Shown: positions 37,700 through 46,878 of the stretch, piece after piece
Layout: each line of letters starts with the position of its first letter
How positions within the stretch are numbered: position 1 is the stretch's first letter
Source: Novosphingobium malaysiense
GTDB lineage: Bacteria > Pseudomonadota > Alphaproteobacteria > Sphingomonadales > Sphingomonadaceae
NCBI RefSeq assembly: GCF_000802225.1
Contig: NZ_JTDI01000003.1
Span: 744,001-808,000, forward strand
DNA length: 64,000 nucleotides
Direction of reading: 5' to 3'
Translations under genes and position numbers: made by a program
The notes under the pieces: generated by a model
What the model saw: only the letters and a program-made list of their open reading frames with translations
Databases searched by the model: none
Told to the model about the DNA's origin: nothing

Positions 37700-37728
37700 G
37701 CACCCGGCAGACCGCGTCTGCCGGGTGC
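37700..37728 (-). terminator. Perfect hairpin downstream of the autotransporter
   Basis: A 13-bp perfect stem GCACCCGGCAGAC / GTCTGCCGGGTGC with a 3-base loop lies 26 bp after the stop of the leftward autotransporter gene. On that strand only a short A/T stretch follows, so it may be an intrinsic terminator or an mRNA-stabilising stem. It also separates the MacB fragment, converging from the left. Confidence 0.65.
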
Positions 37729-37754
37729 ATCAAGTCACCAACAATGTTCGGCGA

Positions 37755-40700
37755 TCAGAACGCGACGCTCAGCCCTGCCGAGACAGAGACGCTGGTGCTG
37801 TCTGCCGCATGTTCGACGCGGCCACCGATCTTCCAGGTAAAGTCGTAGCCACCGGCAAGAATGCTCGCCTCGCCAATCCATGCCCCTTTCAGGCTGTCGG
37901 GCGTAATCGTGAACATGTCACTGGCGTCGTAATCGTCACCGCCGTTGAAATAGGCCGACGTGCGCCCGAGGCTTCCGGCCAGGACTTCGCGGCGGCCGGC
38001 TTCCAGCTGGAAGGTCAGCGGACGCCAATCGGGCGATACCGGCCCGAGCGAATAGGCGGCGGTGATGCTTGGCGTCGCGGTCAAGGACTTGCTTGTCCGG
38101 CCTGCGACGGTCAGGGCAATGGCATCGCTGTCGGCAGTCTCCGAATAACCATTTTCCTTCAACCACATCTGTTCCAGTTCCAGCTTGGGCTTGAGGCTGA
38201 AGCGGCGGCTAGGCTGGTAGCGGTATGACGCGCCTGCCAGTCCGGAAACCAACCAGCCCGACCACGATCCATCGGCATCGTAGGTGAAATCGGTATCGTC
38301 GATCGTGCCGGTGAAGGTTCTCGTCGAGTCCACCGAGATATGCGCGCCACCAAGGCGGGCCCAGGCCATCAGCGGTCCCTTGTCGGTACGCCAGAACAGG
38401 CCGAAATCATGCTGGGTGAGATCGAGCTTTCCGGTACCGCCGTTGTTCGTGACCTTGCTTTGCAGCCATGCATAGGAAAGGCCGAAATAGCCGAGGCCGG
38501 TGCGACGCTCGACACCGCCGGACAGGCCCCATCCGCTAACCTTGTAGGCAGCAGTATCGCCCGCATCGCGCTTGGTGCGCCAATAGATCGGTTCCAGCCA
38601 GCCACCCACGTCGGAAACGTCGAAGCGGCTCGTGTCGTCGCTGATGTGACGTGCCGCCAGCCGGTCTGCCCGGGTCACGGCATCGAAAACGCCGCCGGCG
38701 TGATCCGGCAGCAGCCCGCTTACTTGCGACTGCAACGTGTCGGTATCCTCCACCTGAAGCAGGCTTTCAGTCACATACTCATCGTTTTCGGCCGTAGCGT
38801 AGACCGCATCCCAGGCCGATGCTGCCGAGCTGGTCAGACCAAGGTCCTCGGCACTCTTGCGCCCGATGGTCAGATAGACACTGTCCGTATCGCTGCTGAC
38901 TGTGCCGTCGTAGATGAATGGCAGGTCAAGCGAGGATGCCAGCGAGCCTTCCAGCGTGAGGTTGTCTGACGTGAGGACCGTATATGTGCCTTCCGCAGTA
39001 GCAAGATCACTCACCGTTGCGGTAATGCTCGCGCCGTCTTCGAAGGTGGCGCTGGCAACCTGATAGGTCGAGCTGTCATCGCCTTCGATGTAGACGCCCA
39101 GCGTCCCTTCCGATGTGACGTAGAGATCACCGAAACTGACGGTCGAGGTATCGCCGGGCGTAAGCGTGCCGCCATTTACGGTAACCGTCAGGTTGTCGGC
39201 ATTGTCGAAGTCGCCGGAATAGACGGCGGAATCGGCCAGGGTGAGGCTTGCGGATTCTCCCGCGAAGTCCATTGTGCCTGCAAAGCTGGACGTTCCCGCC
39301 ATCGTCGCCTTAGCGGTCCCGCTTCCGAAATAGACGTCACCTGTATAGGCTATGTTGCCTGAAAGACTGAGCACATCGTCGCCTTCGGCAAACCAGGTAT
39401 CGCCGACGATCGCACCCGAAGACGCATCGATGGTATCATCTCCCGACCCCAGCAGGATATCCCCGGTGATCTTGGTGTAGATGGTCGGATCTTCGTCCAC
39501 CTCGTAGTCCTCGAGATACTCGGCGCTGGTCTCTGCATCGTCGTCGTTGAGGTACTGGACGATGGTGACGCCCGAAGTGTTGGACGTAAGATCAAAAGCG
39601 ACGCGCGTGTCGGTGCTCGACCCGCTGGCGGTGATGAAGCCCGTGTTCTCGATCGTCCTCAGCGTACCGGAAAGGTCCTGGATCGCCGTCGTGTAGCCCT
39701 CGCCCGGCGAGCTTATGGTCGCCGCAATCGTACCGCTGTTGTAGAGGTAGTCTACAGTGCTGCCTTCGTTGATAAGCAGTGCGGTCGCAGATGAGTCATA
39801 GGTCGTAGCGCGCACGGTGCCGGTCACGCCGATACCGTCGGTCAGCGTGACGTTGCCGCCCTGCCCGCCAATCACAAGCCCGTATGCGTCGGTGTTGCTG
39901 TAATAGGCGTTCCCGGCGACCGATCCATCGATCGCAATCGAAAAGTCTCCGGCGTTGCCGGTCACGGTTCCGATGGTGATATCGCTGGTTCCACCTACCT
40001 GCAGCGCAGGGCCGTTGCCGTAGGACGTGATCGAGCCGGTGCCTTCGTCACTGTCATCGACACCGTCGCCATCCTCGTCGTCATCATCATCGTCACGGTC
40101 GACCGGAGGAGCAGCCACGTAGATACCGCCTACCACATTGCCGGTCACCGACACGGCCGGCGTGCCTTCACGCAGCGCCGCTCGCGAGAGATAGACCGTA
40201 TCGCTATCGTCGTTGGTGTAGGATGCCGCCTGGGCCACGGTTCCCTGAATAGTCACGGTACCCGATACATCGCCTGCCACAGAGACACCCGTCGCGCCTT
40301 CGCCGACGACGCTGACCGTACCTTCGACAGTCAGATCTCCATCGATCGCCTGAGTCGAAATGCCGGTCGAATAGTCACCGATCACCTTGATCGTGCCCGT
40401 GCTGGTCACGGTTCCGGTGTAGGTTCCGTCGAGCACGATACCACCGGAATTGACCCCTTCGACCTTGATGGAGCCTTCGTTCAGAATCGTACCCGAGGCA
40501 TCGCCGTCGACGTGGATGCCGTAACGGTTGCTCGCCTCGGCAATCGCACCATCGGCGATGGAGTTATCGTCATCATCTTCTGCGACGTAGTCCTCCAGAA
40601 TATAGATCGTAGCATCCTCCCCCACGGTGATCGTGGCGTCGGTGCCCGAATTCACTTCGATGCCGGTGGCAGCGACCGCATCGTCGAGTTCGATGGCGCC

Positions 40701-40913
40701 TTCGACGTCCACCGTGGCGTCGCTATCGACGGTAATCGCGGAGCCACTGGCAAGAGATAAAGTACCATCTTCGGTAATCGTGACGTCACCGGCACTCGAC
40801 GTCACCAGAGGCGTCGTGGAATCGGCAGACACGGTGGTGTCGGCCAGAACGGGTGCCGCCGTGAGCGCGAAAACGAGCGCACCCATGCTGGATGTGGCAT
40901 GCAGGGATTTCAT
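37755..40913 (-). CDS. Large autotransporter (type Va-like) protein
   Basis: 1052 aa. Signal peptide to about residue 24 (ends PVLADT). The passenger to about residue 740 is a repetitive, Asp/Thr/Ser/Gly-rich beta-helix-like sequence with repeated DGTLSLASGSAITVD and GDVSGTVTIQGTV type turns and an acidic cluster (DRDDDDDDEDGDGVDDSDEG) that could bind Ca2+. The C-terminal autotransporter barrel covers about 780-1052 and ends SVSAGLSVAF with the terminal Phe expected for BAM recognition. Probably surface-displayed; adhesin or enzyme role unknown. No catalytic motif seen. Confidence 0.9.
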   Translation of the reverse strand: MKSLHATSSMGALVFALTAAPVLADTTVSADSTTPLVTSSAGDVTITEDGTLSLASGSAITVDSDATVDVEGAIELDDAVAATGIEVNSGTDATITVGEDATIYILEDYVAEDDDDNSIADGAIAEASNRYGIHVDGDASGTILNEGSIKVEGVNSGGIVLDGTYTGTVTSTGTIKVIGDYSTGISTQAIDGDLTVEGTVSVVGEGATGVSVAGDVSGTVTIQGTVAQAASYTNDDSDTVYLSRAALREGTPAVSVTGNVVGGIYVAAPPVDRDDDDDDEDGDGVDDSDEGTGSITSYGNGPALQVGGTSDITIGTVTGNAGDFSIAIDGSVAGNAYYSNTDAYGLVIGGQGGNVTLTDGIGVTGTVRATTYDSSATALLINEGSTVDYLYNSGTIAATISSPGEGYTTAIQDLSGTLRTIENTGFITASGSSTDTRVAFDLTSNTSGVTIVQYLNDDDAETSAEYLEDYEVDEDPTIYTKITGDILLGSGDDTIDASSGAIVGDTWFAEGDDVLSLSGNIAYTGDVYFGSGTAKATMAGTSSFAGTMDFAGESASLTLADSAVYSGDFDNADNLTVTVNGGTLTPGDTSTVSFGDLYVTSEGTLGVYIEGDDSSTYQVASATFEDGASITATVSDLATAEGTYTVLTSDNLTLEGSLASSLDLPFIYDGTVSSDTDSVYLTIGRKSAEDLGLTSSAASAWDAVYATAENDEYVTESLLQVEDTDTLQSQVSGLLPDHAGGVFDAVTRADRLAARHISDDTSRFDVSDVGGWLEPIYWRTKRDAGDTAAYKVSGWGLSGGVERRTGLGYFGLSYAWLQSKVTNNGGTGKLDLTQHDFGLFWRTDKGPLMAWARLGGAHISVDSTRTFTGTIDDTDFTYDADGSWSGWLVSGLAGASYRYQPSRRFSLKPKLELEQMWLKENGYSETADSDAIALTVAGRTSKSLTATPSITAAYSLGPVSPDWRPLTFQLEAGRREVLAGSLGRTSAYFNGGDDYDASDMFTITPDSLKGAWIGEASILAGGYDFTWKIGGRVEHAADSTSVSVSAGLSVAF

Positions 40914-40980
40914 GAAGGATCTCTTCTGAACAGGGGGAAACAGGGAATTCGGGGAAGGAGGCGCAGCACGTCCGAAGGTG

Positions 40981-41895
40981 TCAGACCTCGATGCCGATCA
41001 GAGCGCTGGCCGAATAGCCAGCCGAGAGACTGCCGCTCATCGTCGGTGTCATCTGCGCTATTTCGGCTGAAGTGTTGTCGCCAAAGACGTTGTCGGACGA
41101 AATCGATACGGCGTTGTAGTTGGCAATGCTGGCCGTGTAGCGGGTGTCGCCGGTGAAGACGGCCGTGTTCGTCGCGGCCGGCATGGCGAGCTGCGAGATG
41201 AGGTCGGCAGTCCGACCGGTGCTGGCCGACGTGAGGCCATCGAGGAAAATCTCGAAGTGAATATGCGGCCAGCGCCCGGAATAGCAGGCGGGATAGATGG
41301 TAGTAAAAGTCACCTTGCCGTCGCTGTCCGTCACCTGGACGCCGCGCAGATAGCTTTCGGTCGTGACCCCGCTGGAATAGAGCGAATATCGGCCGTCGGC
41401 GTCGCAATGCCAGATATAGATCGCCGCACCCTCAATCGCCGAACAGCTGTTATTCACGTCGACAAGCTGCAACTCGATCGTGAGCTCCACGCCATCCGCA
41501 GTGGTAGTCGAACCGATGAAACTGGAACGGATATCCGAACGTACGACGCCGCTGGTAATCAGGACGTTCGACGTGGAGCCGCTCGAAGAATTCGTGCCGT
41601 CCGCGGGATAGGGGCCGTTGGTTTCAGTGGGATCGGCGACACAACTGCTCGAAGTCGAACCTCCCGATGACGATGAACTGGACGAGCTGGTGCTCGTGCT
41701 TGTCGGCGTGGGGGTAGGCGTAGCCGTCGTCGTGGTTGTAGTTGTGCCATCCGAAGATTCGTCACCTCCGCCACAGGCGCTGACCGCAACGACGGTTCCT
41801 GCACTCGCCAGAAACGCCAGAGCGCGACGACGCGCTACAAGTTCGCGGCTCATAGCTCGCAGATCGTGACTAAGCCCGTGGTCGTGCGCTTCCAT
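40981..41895 (-). CDS. Intradiol-dioxygenase-like lipoprotein
   Basis: 304 aa from ATG 41895. The N-terminus has a twin-arginine-like stretch ARRRALAFLASAG and a lipobox ending VSAC, then a long Ser/Thr/Gly linker (about 45-85) and an intradiol ring-cleavage dioxygenase fold. Likely Fe(III) ligands are the Tyr in YIWHCDADGRYSLY, another in the IYPACYSGRW segment, and two His in RWPHIHFEIF. Envelope-anchored members of this family exist, often near surface proteins; the aromatic substrate, if any, is unknown. It lies 67 bp upstream of the autotransporter on the same strand. Confidence 0.85.
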   Translation of the reverse strand: MEAHDHGLSHDLRAMSRELVARRRALAFLASAGTVVAVSACGGGDESSDGTTTTTTTATPTPTPTSTSTSSSSSSSSGGSTSSSCVADPTETNGPYPADGTNSSSGSTSNVLITSGVVRSDIRSSFIGSTTTADGVELTIELQLVDVNNSCSAIEGAAIYIWHCDADGRYSLYSSGVTTESYLRGVQVTDSDGKVTFTTIYPACYSGRWPHIHFEIFLDGLTSASTGRTADLISQLAMPAATNTAVFTGDTRYTASIANYNAVSISSDNVFGDNTSAEIAQMTPTMSGSLSAGYSASALIGIEV

Positions 41896-41994
41896 GTGCA
41901 AACCCTTCTTTCGATACGGGGCGGCAGGCATGCCGCCGTCTCGGGCGAAGAAGTGGTTCGTCGCGATTGCCTGTGAATTTCAGGAGAATTGCAG

Positions 41995-42759
41995 TTAAGT
42001 TGCCGACTGGGTCGCCGTTACCGCGGGGACAAAGAGATAGCCCTCGTTGCGGACCGTCCGAATGATGTCCTGCCCGCCTTCACCCTCGGCGAGTTTCCGG
42101 CGAAGCCTTGAGAGCTGCACATCGATCGCCCTGTCATAGTGTTCGCTGTCTTCTCCGCGCGACCAGTCGAGCAATTGATCGCGCGTCAGCACACGCCGGG
42201 GATGCTCGGCAAATGCGCGCAGCAATCGGAATTCGCCGTCCGACAGGGTAATCAGTTGATTGGCCGGATCGAACAGCAACCGCAGACCGATATCCATGCG
42301 CCAGCCCGCGAAATGCAGCGCATCACCGGAGTCCAGCTCCTGGCTGGCGACATCGACAGGTTGCGGACCATCGTCATTCACCGCCGTTGGAGTTGCGCGG
42401 CGACGCAGAACCGTGCGGATACGCGCAAGCAATTCGCGCGGATTGCACGGCTTGGCAAGGTAATCGTCCGCCCCCATTTCCAGGCCGACAATCCGATCGA
42501 CGTCGCTACCCACGGCAGACAGCATGATCACCGGTGGTGCGTCCGCGCCCAGTTGGCGCAGTGCCGTCAGCCCGTCCTCACGCGGCATCATGACATCGAG
42601 AACGATAAGATCGAAATGCTCGCGCCCCATCATCGCGCGCATTTCCAGCGGATCTGCAGCAACCGCGGTTGCATATCCATGCTTGACGAGAAAATCGCTG
42701 ATCAGCGAGCGAATGCCCTCGTCGTCATCTACAATGAGGATGCGGGTCTGAAGGTCCAT
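41995..42759 (-). CDS. OmpR-family response regulator
   Basis: 254 aa from ATG 42759 (MDLQTRILIVDDD). The receiver domain has the acidic pair D11-D13, phospho-acceptor D55 in LIVLDVMMPREDG, and the Lys in DDYLAKPCNPREL. The C-terminal winged helix shows LSDGEFRLLRAFAEHPRRVLTRDQLLD and VDVQLSRLRRKL ... IIRTVRNEGYLF. The likely cognate histidine kinase is transcribed the other way 690 bp to the right. It may control the surface genes to its left. Confidence 0.93.
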   Translation of the reverse strand: MDLQTRILIVDDDEGIRSLISDFLVKHGYATAVAADPLEMRAMMGREHFDLIVLDVMMPREDGLTALRQLGADAPPVIMLSAVGSDVDRIVGLEMGADDYLAKPCNPRELLARIRTVLRRRATPTAVNDDGPQPVDVASQELDSGDALHFAGWRMDIGLRLLFDPANQLITLSDGEFRLLRAFAEHPRRVLTRDQLLDWSRGEDSEHYDRAIDVQLSRLRRKLAEGEGGQDIIRTVRNEGYLFVPAVTATQSAT

Positions 42760-43452
42760 TGGGCGTGGTTCTAGAAACATCCTTATCCAATAGAAACCCC
42801 ATATACCGCCCGCATTTCAAACCCTGCCCCGGCTGGCCGAGGCTTTGAAATCAACGTGCAAAATCCCTGAAATTCGGCGGCAAACTGTGAGACGCACTTT
42901 CTGGGTCATGGAAAGTCGAACCCGCTTGGAAATGTCTCGTGCGGCTCGCTTGGCGAAACACCTGGCACCATGCCTCCCCCGTATCGCGAAGTCGGTATCG
43001 TTCGAAACGTTTCAAGCCACCGTCCGCAACGCCGCCGCCATGGCGTCGGGCGGTACCGGGACCGTCTGCCAGGCAGGATTTGTAGTCGCACCCGCCCTGC
43101 CTGGTGACGGTCCCGGATTTTCGAGAAATGGCTTCATCACCAACGCAAAGCGCAAGGAGGTCGCCACCTCCTCATGGCCTCCTGACCGTTCGCTATGCGA
43201 GCATACCGGATATTCGTCATCGACACGCCCTGCTCGTGATCTAGCTTTGCAGAAACATTCGCCCCGCCGGGGCATCCGAGGTGACCGTTCCCGCTTGCCG
43301 GACTTCATTCCGGCAGTGGGAACACGGAGCGGGAACAGGAGGGACGTGTCCCTCTCTCCTGTCCCCGCTCCGTTAACTTCAGGCAAGACAGAGACATTCT
43401 GCGACAATCGTCCTGCTCGATATTTCGATGGATTGGTGGCAATCCGAGCACC
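42760..43452. other. 693-bp divergent intergenic region with strong palindromes
   Basis: No convincing gene. Two large inverted repeats stand out. CCGGGACCGTC...CCAGGCAGG (43056-43077) pairs with CCTGCCTGG...GACGGTCCCGG (43096-43116), about 20 bp of stem. ACGGAGCGGG (43324-43333) pairs with CCCGCTCCGT (43364-43373) around an inner GGGAC/GTCCC. The region must contain the promoters of both the response regulator and the kinase. The stems could be terminators, an RNA, or operators. Confidence 0.55.
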
Positions 43453-45579
43453 ATGACCTTGCCTGGCACTCCCCGCCGATTGGGCCCCCCTCTGGCGATG
43501 CAGATGATCGCCATACTGGTATGCGCCCTGCTCGCCGCCCAGTTCGTGACACTGGCGCTTACCGTCCTGTTGCCGCCCAGCCCCACGGCGCGCTGGGATA
43601 TGGACGAAGTGGCTGCAGCATTGAAGTCGACGGATTTGCCGGACCGCCTTGAACGGCGTGAAATGAAAGGCCCGCCGGATGTAAGCGGACAGGGCTGGCT
43701 GGTATCGGAATCCTCGCGCAGGGCCCTTGCCGACCGCCTCGGGCGCCCCTCCGACGAAGTGGTCCTGGCGTTCTATACGCAGCTTCCGGTCGGCGGTGTC
43801 GCCGTTCCGACGAACAATCATTCGCCGCTGGCGGTCAGTTCTCCCTCATCTTTCAATCCAACGTCACTGCTGTTCGATACGGCACACGCTCAGTCGATTC
43901 CCGGCGGCCCGCCCCCCGGTGGCCCGTCCGGCCCCGGCGGCATGCCGGGTGGAAGCTTCCCCGGCGGCATGCCTCCCGGCGGTTCGGTTCCGCGTGCGCC
44001 CGGAACCCCGGGCGGCGGCCTCCCCCGTACGGGCATTCCGGGAGGCGGCCTGCCGCAGGCATCGGGTCCTCGAGCCAGTAACCCCGGTGTGCAGACCCGT
44101 CCCGGCCCGGCCCCTGTTTCCCCGGCGCCCGGCACTGCTAGTGCACCTGCGGGAAGCCAGCCGGCCGGCAATCAGCCTGGAAGCGCCCCCCCAACGGCCA
44201 ATCCAGCAACGCCCGGCGCCGGCCCTGTCGGCGGTGCCCCGGCAAATGCCGCGGGGCCGCGCGGCGCCCCTGCGGGAGGACTACCGGGCGGCGGTGCTCC
44301 GGCGGCTAGCCTGCCCTCCATCGGCAGCATTTTCACCGTACCCGAGACAATTTCTGGGCGTCTCCCGGTAGTGCCGAAGCCTCGTGAAAGCAGGTCTTCT
44401 TCGGCAGCCCCGGCAACTACCGCGTCTCAAGTTCCAACCGCCTCTGCCCCTGTTGCAATAGCGGCAGACAACGCCCTTACCCCGACACTCTCCATATCGT
44501 CCGCTGCAGGTGCAAGCCGGCCTGCAACACTAGCACTTGAGCCCGCGTCTGGTGAGCCTCAACCCGTTCCATTCAGACGCACGCGAGACACTGTCTTCGA
44601 CCTTGCCTCTCCGCCGTTTATCGAGGGCGACTTCGTGGCAGCGGCGCGTCAGAGCGATGGCACCTGGTTGGCCGTGGCACCGCGCGCAGAACCTTTCCCG
44701 AATGCCTGGCAGAAGCGGGTAATTCTATGGTTTGCCCTGTCGCTGGCCGTCGTCAGTCCGCTTGCATGGCTCTTTGCTCGCCGCATCGTGCATCCGCTCA
44801 GGGACTTCGCAATGGCTGCGGAGCAATTGGGACGCGATCCTTCAGCAACGATCATCCCGCTTTCCGGCCCCGCCGAAATCGGCAGAGCCGCCAACGCTTT
44901 CAACCAGATGCGCAACCGGTTGCGCGCCTTCGTCGACGACCGCACCGCCATGGTGGGGGCGATCAGCCACGATTTGCGAACACCGCTCACACGGCTGCGC
45001 TTTCGCATAGAGGACGTGGCCGACGATCAGCGCGACGGTCTCCTGAAGGAAGTCGGCGAAATGGAAGCAATGATCAGTCAGGTCATCGCGTTCATACGCG
45101 ACGCCTCGACGCCGGGCCCACGCCAGCGTATCGACTTTGCCGAGCTAGTGCGCGGCAGCGTAGCCGATGCGAAACTTGTCGGCGCGGATGTCGAAATTGA
45201 GCGCAATGCCCATGTCCCGGTCGACGTCGATCCGGTCGGCATTCGCCGGATTATGGGCAATTTGCTTGAGAATGCAGTTAAATACGGCGCGCGCGCACGC
45301 GTGCGGGTGTTCTTGGAGAATGGCGAAGCGGTAGCCGAAGTCGTCGATGCTGGTCCCGGCATACCCGAGGATGAATTCGATCGGGCTTTCGAGCCATTCT
45401 ATCGAAGCGACACAGCTCGCAAGTCCGGTCAGAGCGGTAGTGGGCTAGGCCTTGCAGTTTGCCGCTCGATTGCGCGCGCTCACGGTGGTGATGTCTCATT
45501 CGCGCATGCAAAAGACGGCTTTCTTGCCCGCGTGACCATGCCCGCAGCGTTCACTGCGAAACTGCACCGGGCGGCATGA
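43453..45579 (+). CDS. Sensor histidine kinase with Pro/Gly-rich periplasmic segment
   Basis: 708 aa. TM1 spans about 14-38 and TM2 about 425-447, followed by HAMP (RRIVHPLRDFAMAAEQLG), a DHp domain with H506 (GAISHDLRTPLTRLRF) and the ATPase domain (N box NLLENAVKYG, G1 DAGPGIPEDEF, GSGLGLAV). The periplasmic loop is unusually long (about 385 aa), and roughly residues 150-290 are collagen-like Pro/Gly/Ala repeats (GGPPPGGPSGPGGMPGG). Overlaps the next gene by ATGA. Confidence 0.9.
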   Translation: MTLPGTPRRLGPPLAMQMIAILVCALLAAQFVTLALTVLLPPSPTARWDMDEVAAALKSTDLPDRLERREMKGPPDVSGQGWLVSESSRRALADRLGRPSDEVVLAFYTQLPVGGVAVPTNNHSPLAVSSPSSFNPTSLLFDTAHAQSIPGGPPPGGPSGPGGMPGGSFPGGMPPGGSVPRAPGTPGGGLPRTGIPGGGLPQASGPRASNPGVQTRPGPAPVSPAPGTASAPAGSQPAGNQPGSAPPTANPATPGAGPVGGAPANAAGPRGAPAGGLPGGGAPAASLPSIGSIFTVPETISGRLPVVPKPRESRSSSAAPATTASQVPTASAPVAIAADNALTPTLSISSAAGASRPATLALEPASGEPQPVPFRRTRDTVFDLASPPFIEGDFVAAARQSDGTWLAVAPRAEPFPNAWQKRVILWFALSLAVVSPLAWLFARRIVHPLRDFAMAAEQLGRDPSATIIPLSGPAEIGRAANAFNQMRNRLRAFVDDRTAMVGAISHDLRTPLTRLRFRIEDVADDQRDGLLKEVGEMEAMISQVIAFIRDASTPGPRQRIDFAELVRGSVADAKLVGADVEIERNAHVPVDVDPVGIRRIMGNLLENAVKYGARARVRVFLENGEAVAEVVDAGPGIPEDEFDRAFEPFYRSDTARKSGQSGSGLGLAVCRSIARAHGGDVSFAHAKDGFLARVTMPAAFTAKLHRAA

Positions 45580-46502
45580 ACATGCTTGTTCGCGCGACTA
45601 TGCTGGCCACAGCTGCACTGGCAGCGCCCTTCCCGTCCAATGCACAAGATGCCGAAACAGACGGTACCGCAGCAGACACCGCCTCGCATGCAACCGACGC
45701 CCGGCAAACCGATGAGGCACCGCACTGGACAATCGCGACATCAACCGGGATCAGTAATCGTGACAATGGTCCGAACGGTTCGTGGCAGGCGATTTCGCTA
45801 ACTCGGCAAATTGGGCAACTTTACGTGCGTGGTACAGTGATGCGCTACCACGGTACATTGCAGCAGGCCGATACCGCTCTGCCCTCCGATTATCTGATCG
45901 GAACGATTGCCGCCGGCGGCAACTTCGAAGGCTGGGTTACGGATGCGTGGATCAGCTACGGTCGTCAAGACTATGGCGACATCAGCACTTCACAAGGAAA
46001 TCGCCCCAGCACAGGGGCGACTGGAAGCCCCTACTTCGCGATAGGTGGAGACTTCGGAAAGATCATTCCGCTGGGTTCAGGCTGGTATCTGACGCCAACC
46101 GTCAACGCGAGCTACGCGAAAGGCAGACTTTTGCGACCAGCTCCCACGGGCACAGGTCTCACTGACCTGGAGACCGAAGAGCCGACCTGGTCAGCCAGCA
46201 CTGCTGTCCGGCTCGATCACGCGTTTGGCGGTAACAAGCAAAACTATGGCGGCATTTCCCTATCCCGCAATTGGTCGAGTAACGCCTTGTCGACTGTAGT
46301 CCTGCCACAACTTTCAGAGGGGTTCGCTGAACCTGATAGCCTCGAGAGCAGACACTACGCCGATGCCTGGTTCGAAATCACCGCTACTGCAAACATGGCT
46401 ATGACCAATTGCACCTATATTGACCTCTTTGCATCTCGTTCCTTCAATCAGATTTCTGGCAACACGACATCTGCAGGCATCACGGTTCGCGTTAACATCT
46501 GA
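45576..46502 (+). CDS. Predicted outer-membrane barrel-type protein
   Basis: 308 aa with a signal peptide (MNMLVRATMLATAALAAPFPSNAQ). After an Asp/Thr-rich segment (about 25-50) come alternating hydrophobic strands (HWTIATSTGISN, LYVRGTVMRYHG, GWYLTPTVNASYAKGRLL, GGISLSRNWSSN) ending SAGITVRVNI, consistent with a 10-12-strand barrel. No named family is recognised. Its ATG overlaps the kinase stop, so it is translationally coupled to the sensor and may be its partner or output. Confidence 0.65.
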   Translation: MNMLVRATMLATAALAAPFPSNAQDAETDGTAADTASHATDARQTDEAPHWTIATSTGISNRDNGPNGSWQAISLTRQIGQLYVRGTVMRYHGTLQQADTALPSDYLIGTIAAGGNFEGWVTDAWISYGRQDYGDISTSQGNRPSTGATGSPYFAIGGDFGKIIPLGSGWYLTPTVNASYAKGRLLRPAPTGTGLTDLETEEPTWSASTAVRLDHAFGGNKQNYGGISLSRNWSSNALSTVVLPQLSEGFAEPDSLESRHYADAWFEITATANMAMTNCTYIDLFASRSFNQISGNTTSAGITVRVNI

Positions 46503-46878
46503 CACCGGACGATTGACACGTGCAGAACTGACTCCAGATCGGCAACGGCCTGCTCGTCGATCCTGGTGAATGTCAGCCGTCTGTCCCGGGTAGCGGTCAT
46601 AGCGTAGGTTCCGGCATAATTACCGGTCAGTGATCGGGAGGCTCGCCAGGTTCCTCGAAAGCGCCGCCTTGCCAATGACAAAGTCTGTTTCGCCGAGGTT
46701 CGAGCCAAAAAGAGACTTTCCCGCTCACGCCAATTTTGTGACATTGCCGGCCTCGGCACACGGCGATCAGTAGGTCCGTTTTCGGGGGCACGAAAAGTCA
46801 TCGCGAGCGTCCCGCAATAGTCGAGAGCCGACGTACTGTGCACGAGGGACCCCATCACAGCCAGATGGGACGCCAAAT
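46503..46878. other. 376-bp interval without recognised genes
   Basis: Open frames exist here but none resembles a known family or has a good ribosome site. The sequence has the look of decayed intergenic DNA between the barrel protein and the broken NYN-LOTUS gene. Confidence 0.4.

Noticed and set aside
42845..43456. A 203-aa plus-strand frame upstream of the histidine kinase
   Set aside because: It runs through both large inverted repeats, has no recognisable domain, and its codon use looks unlike the neighbouring genes.
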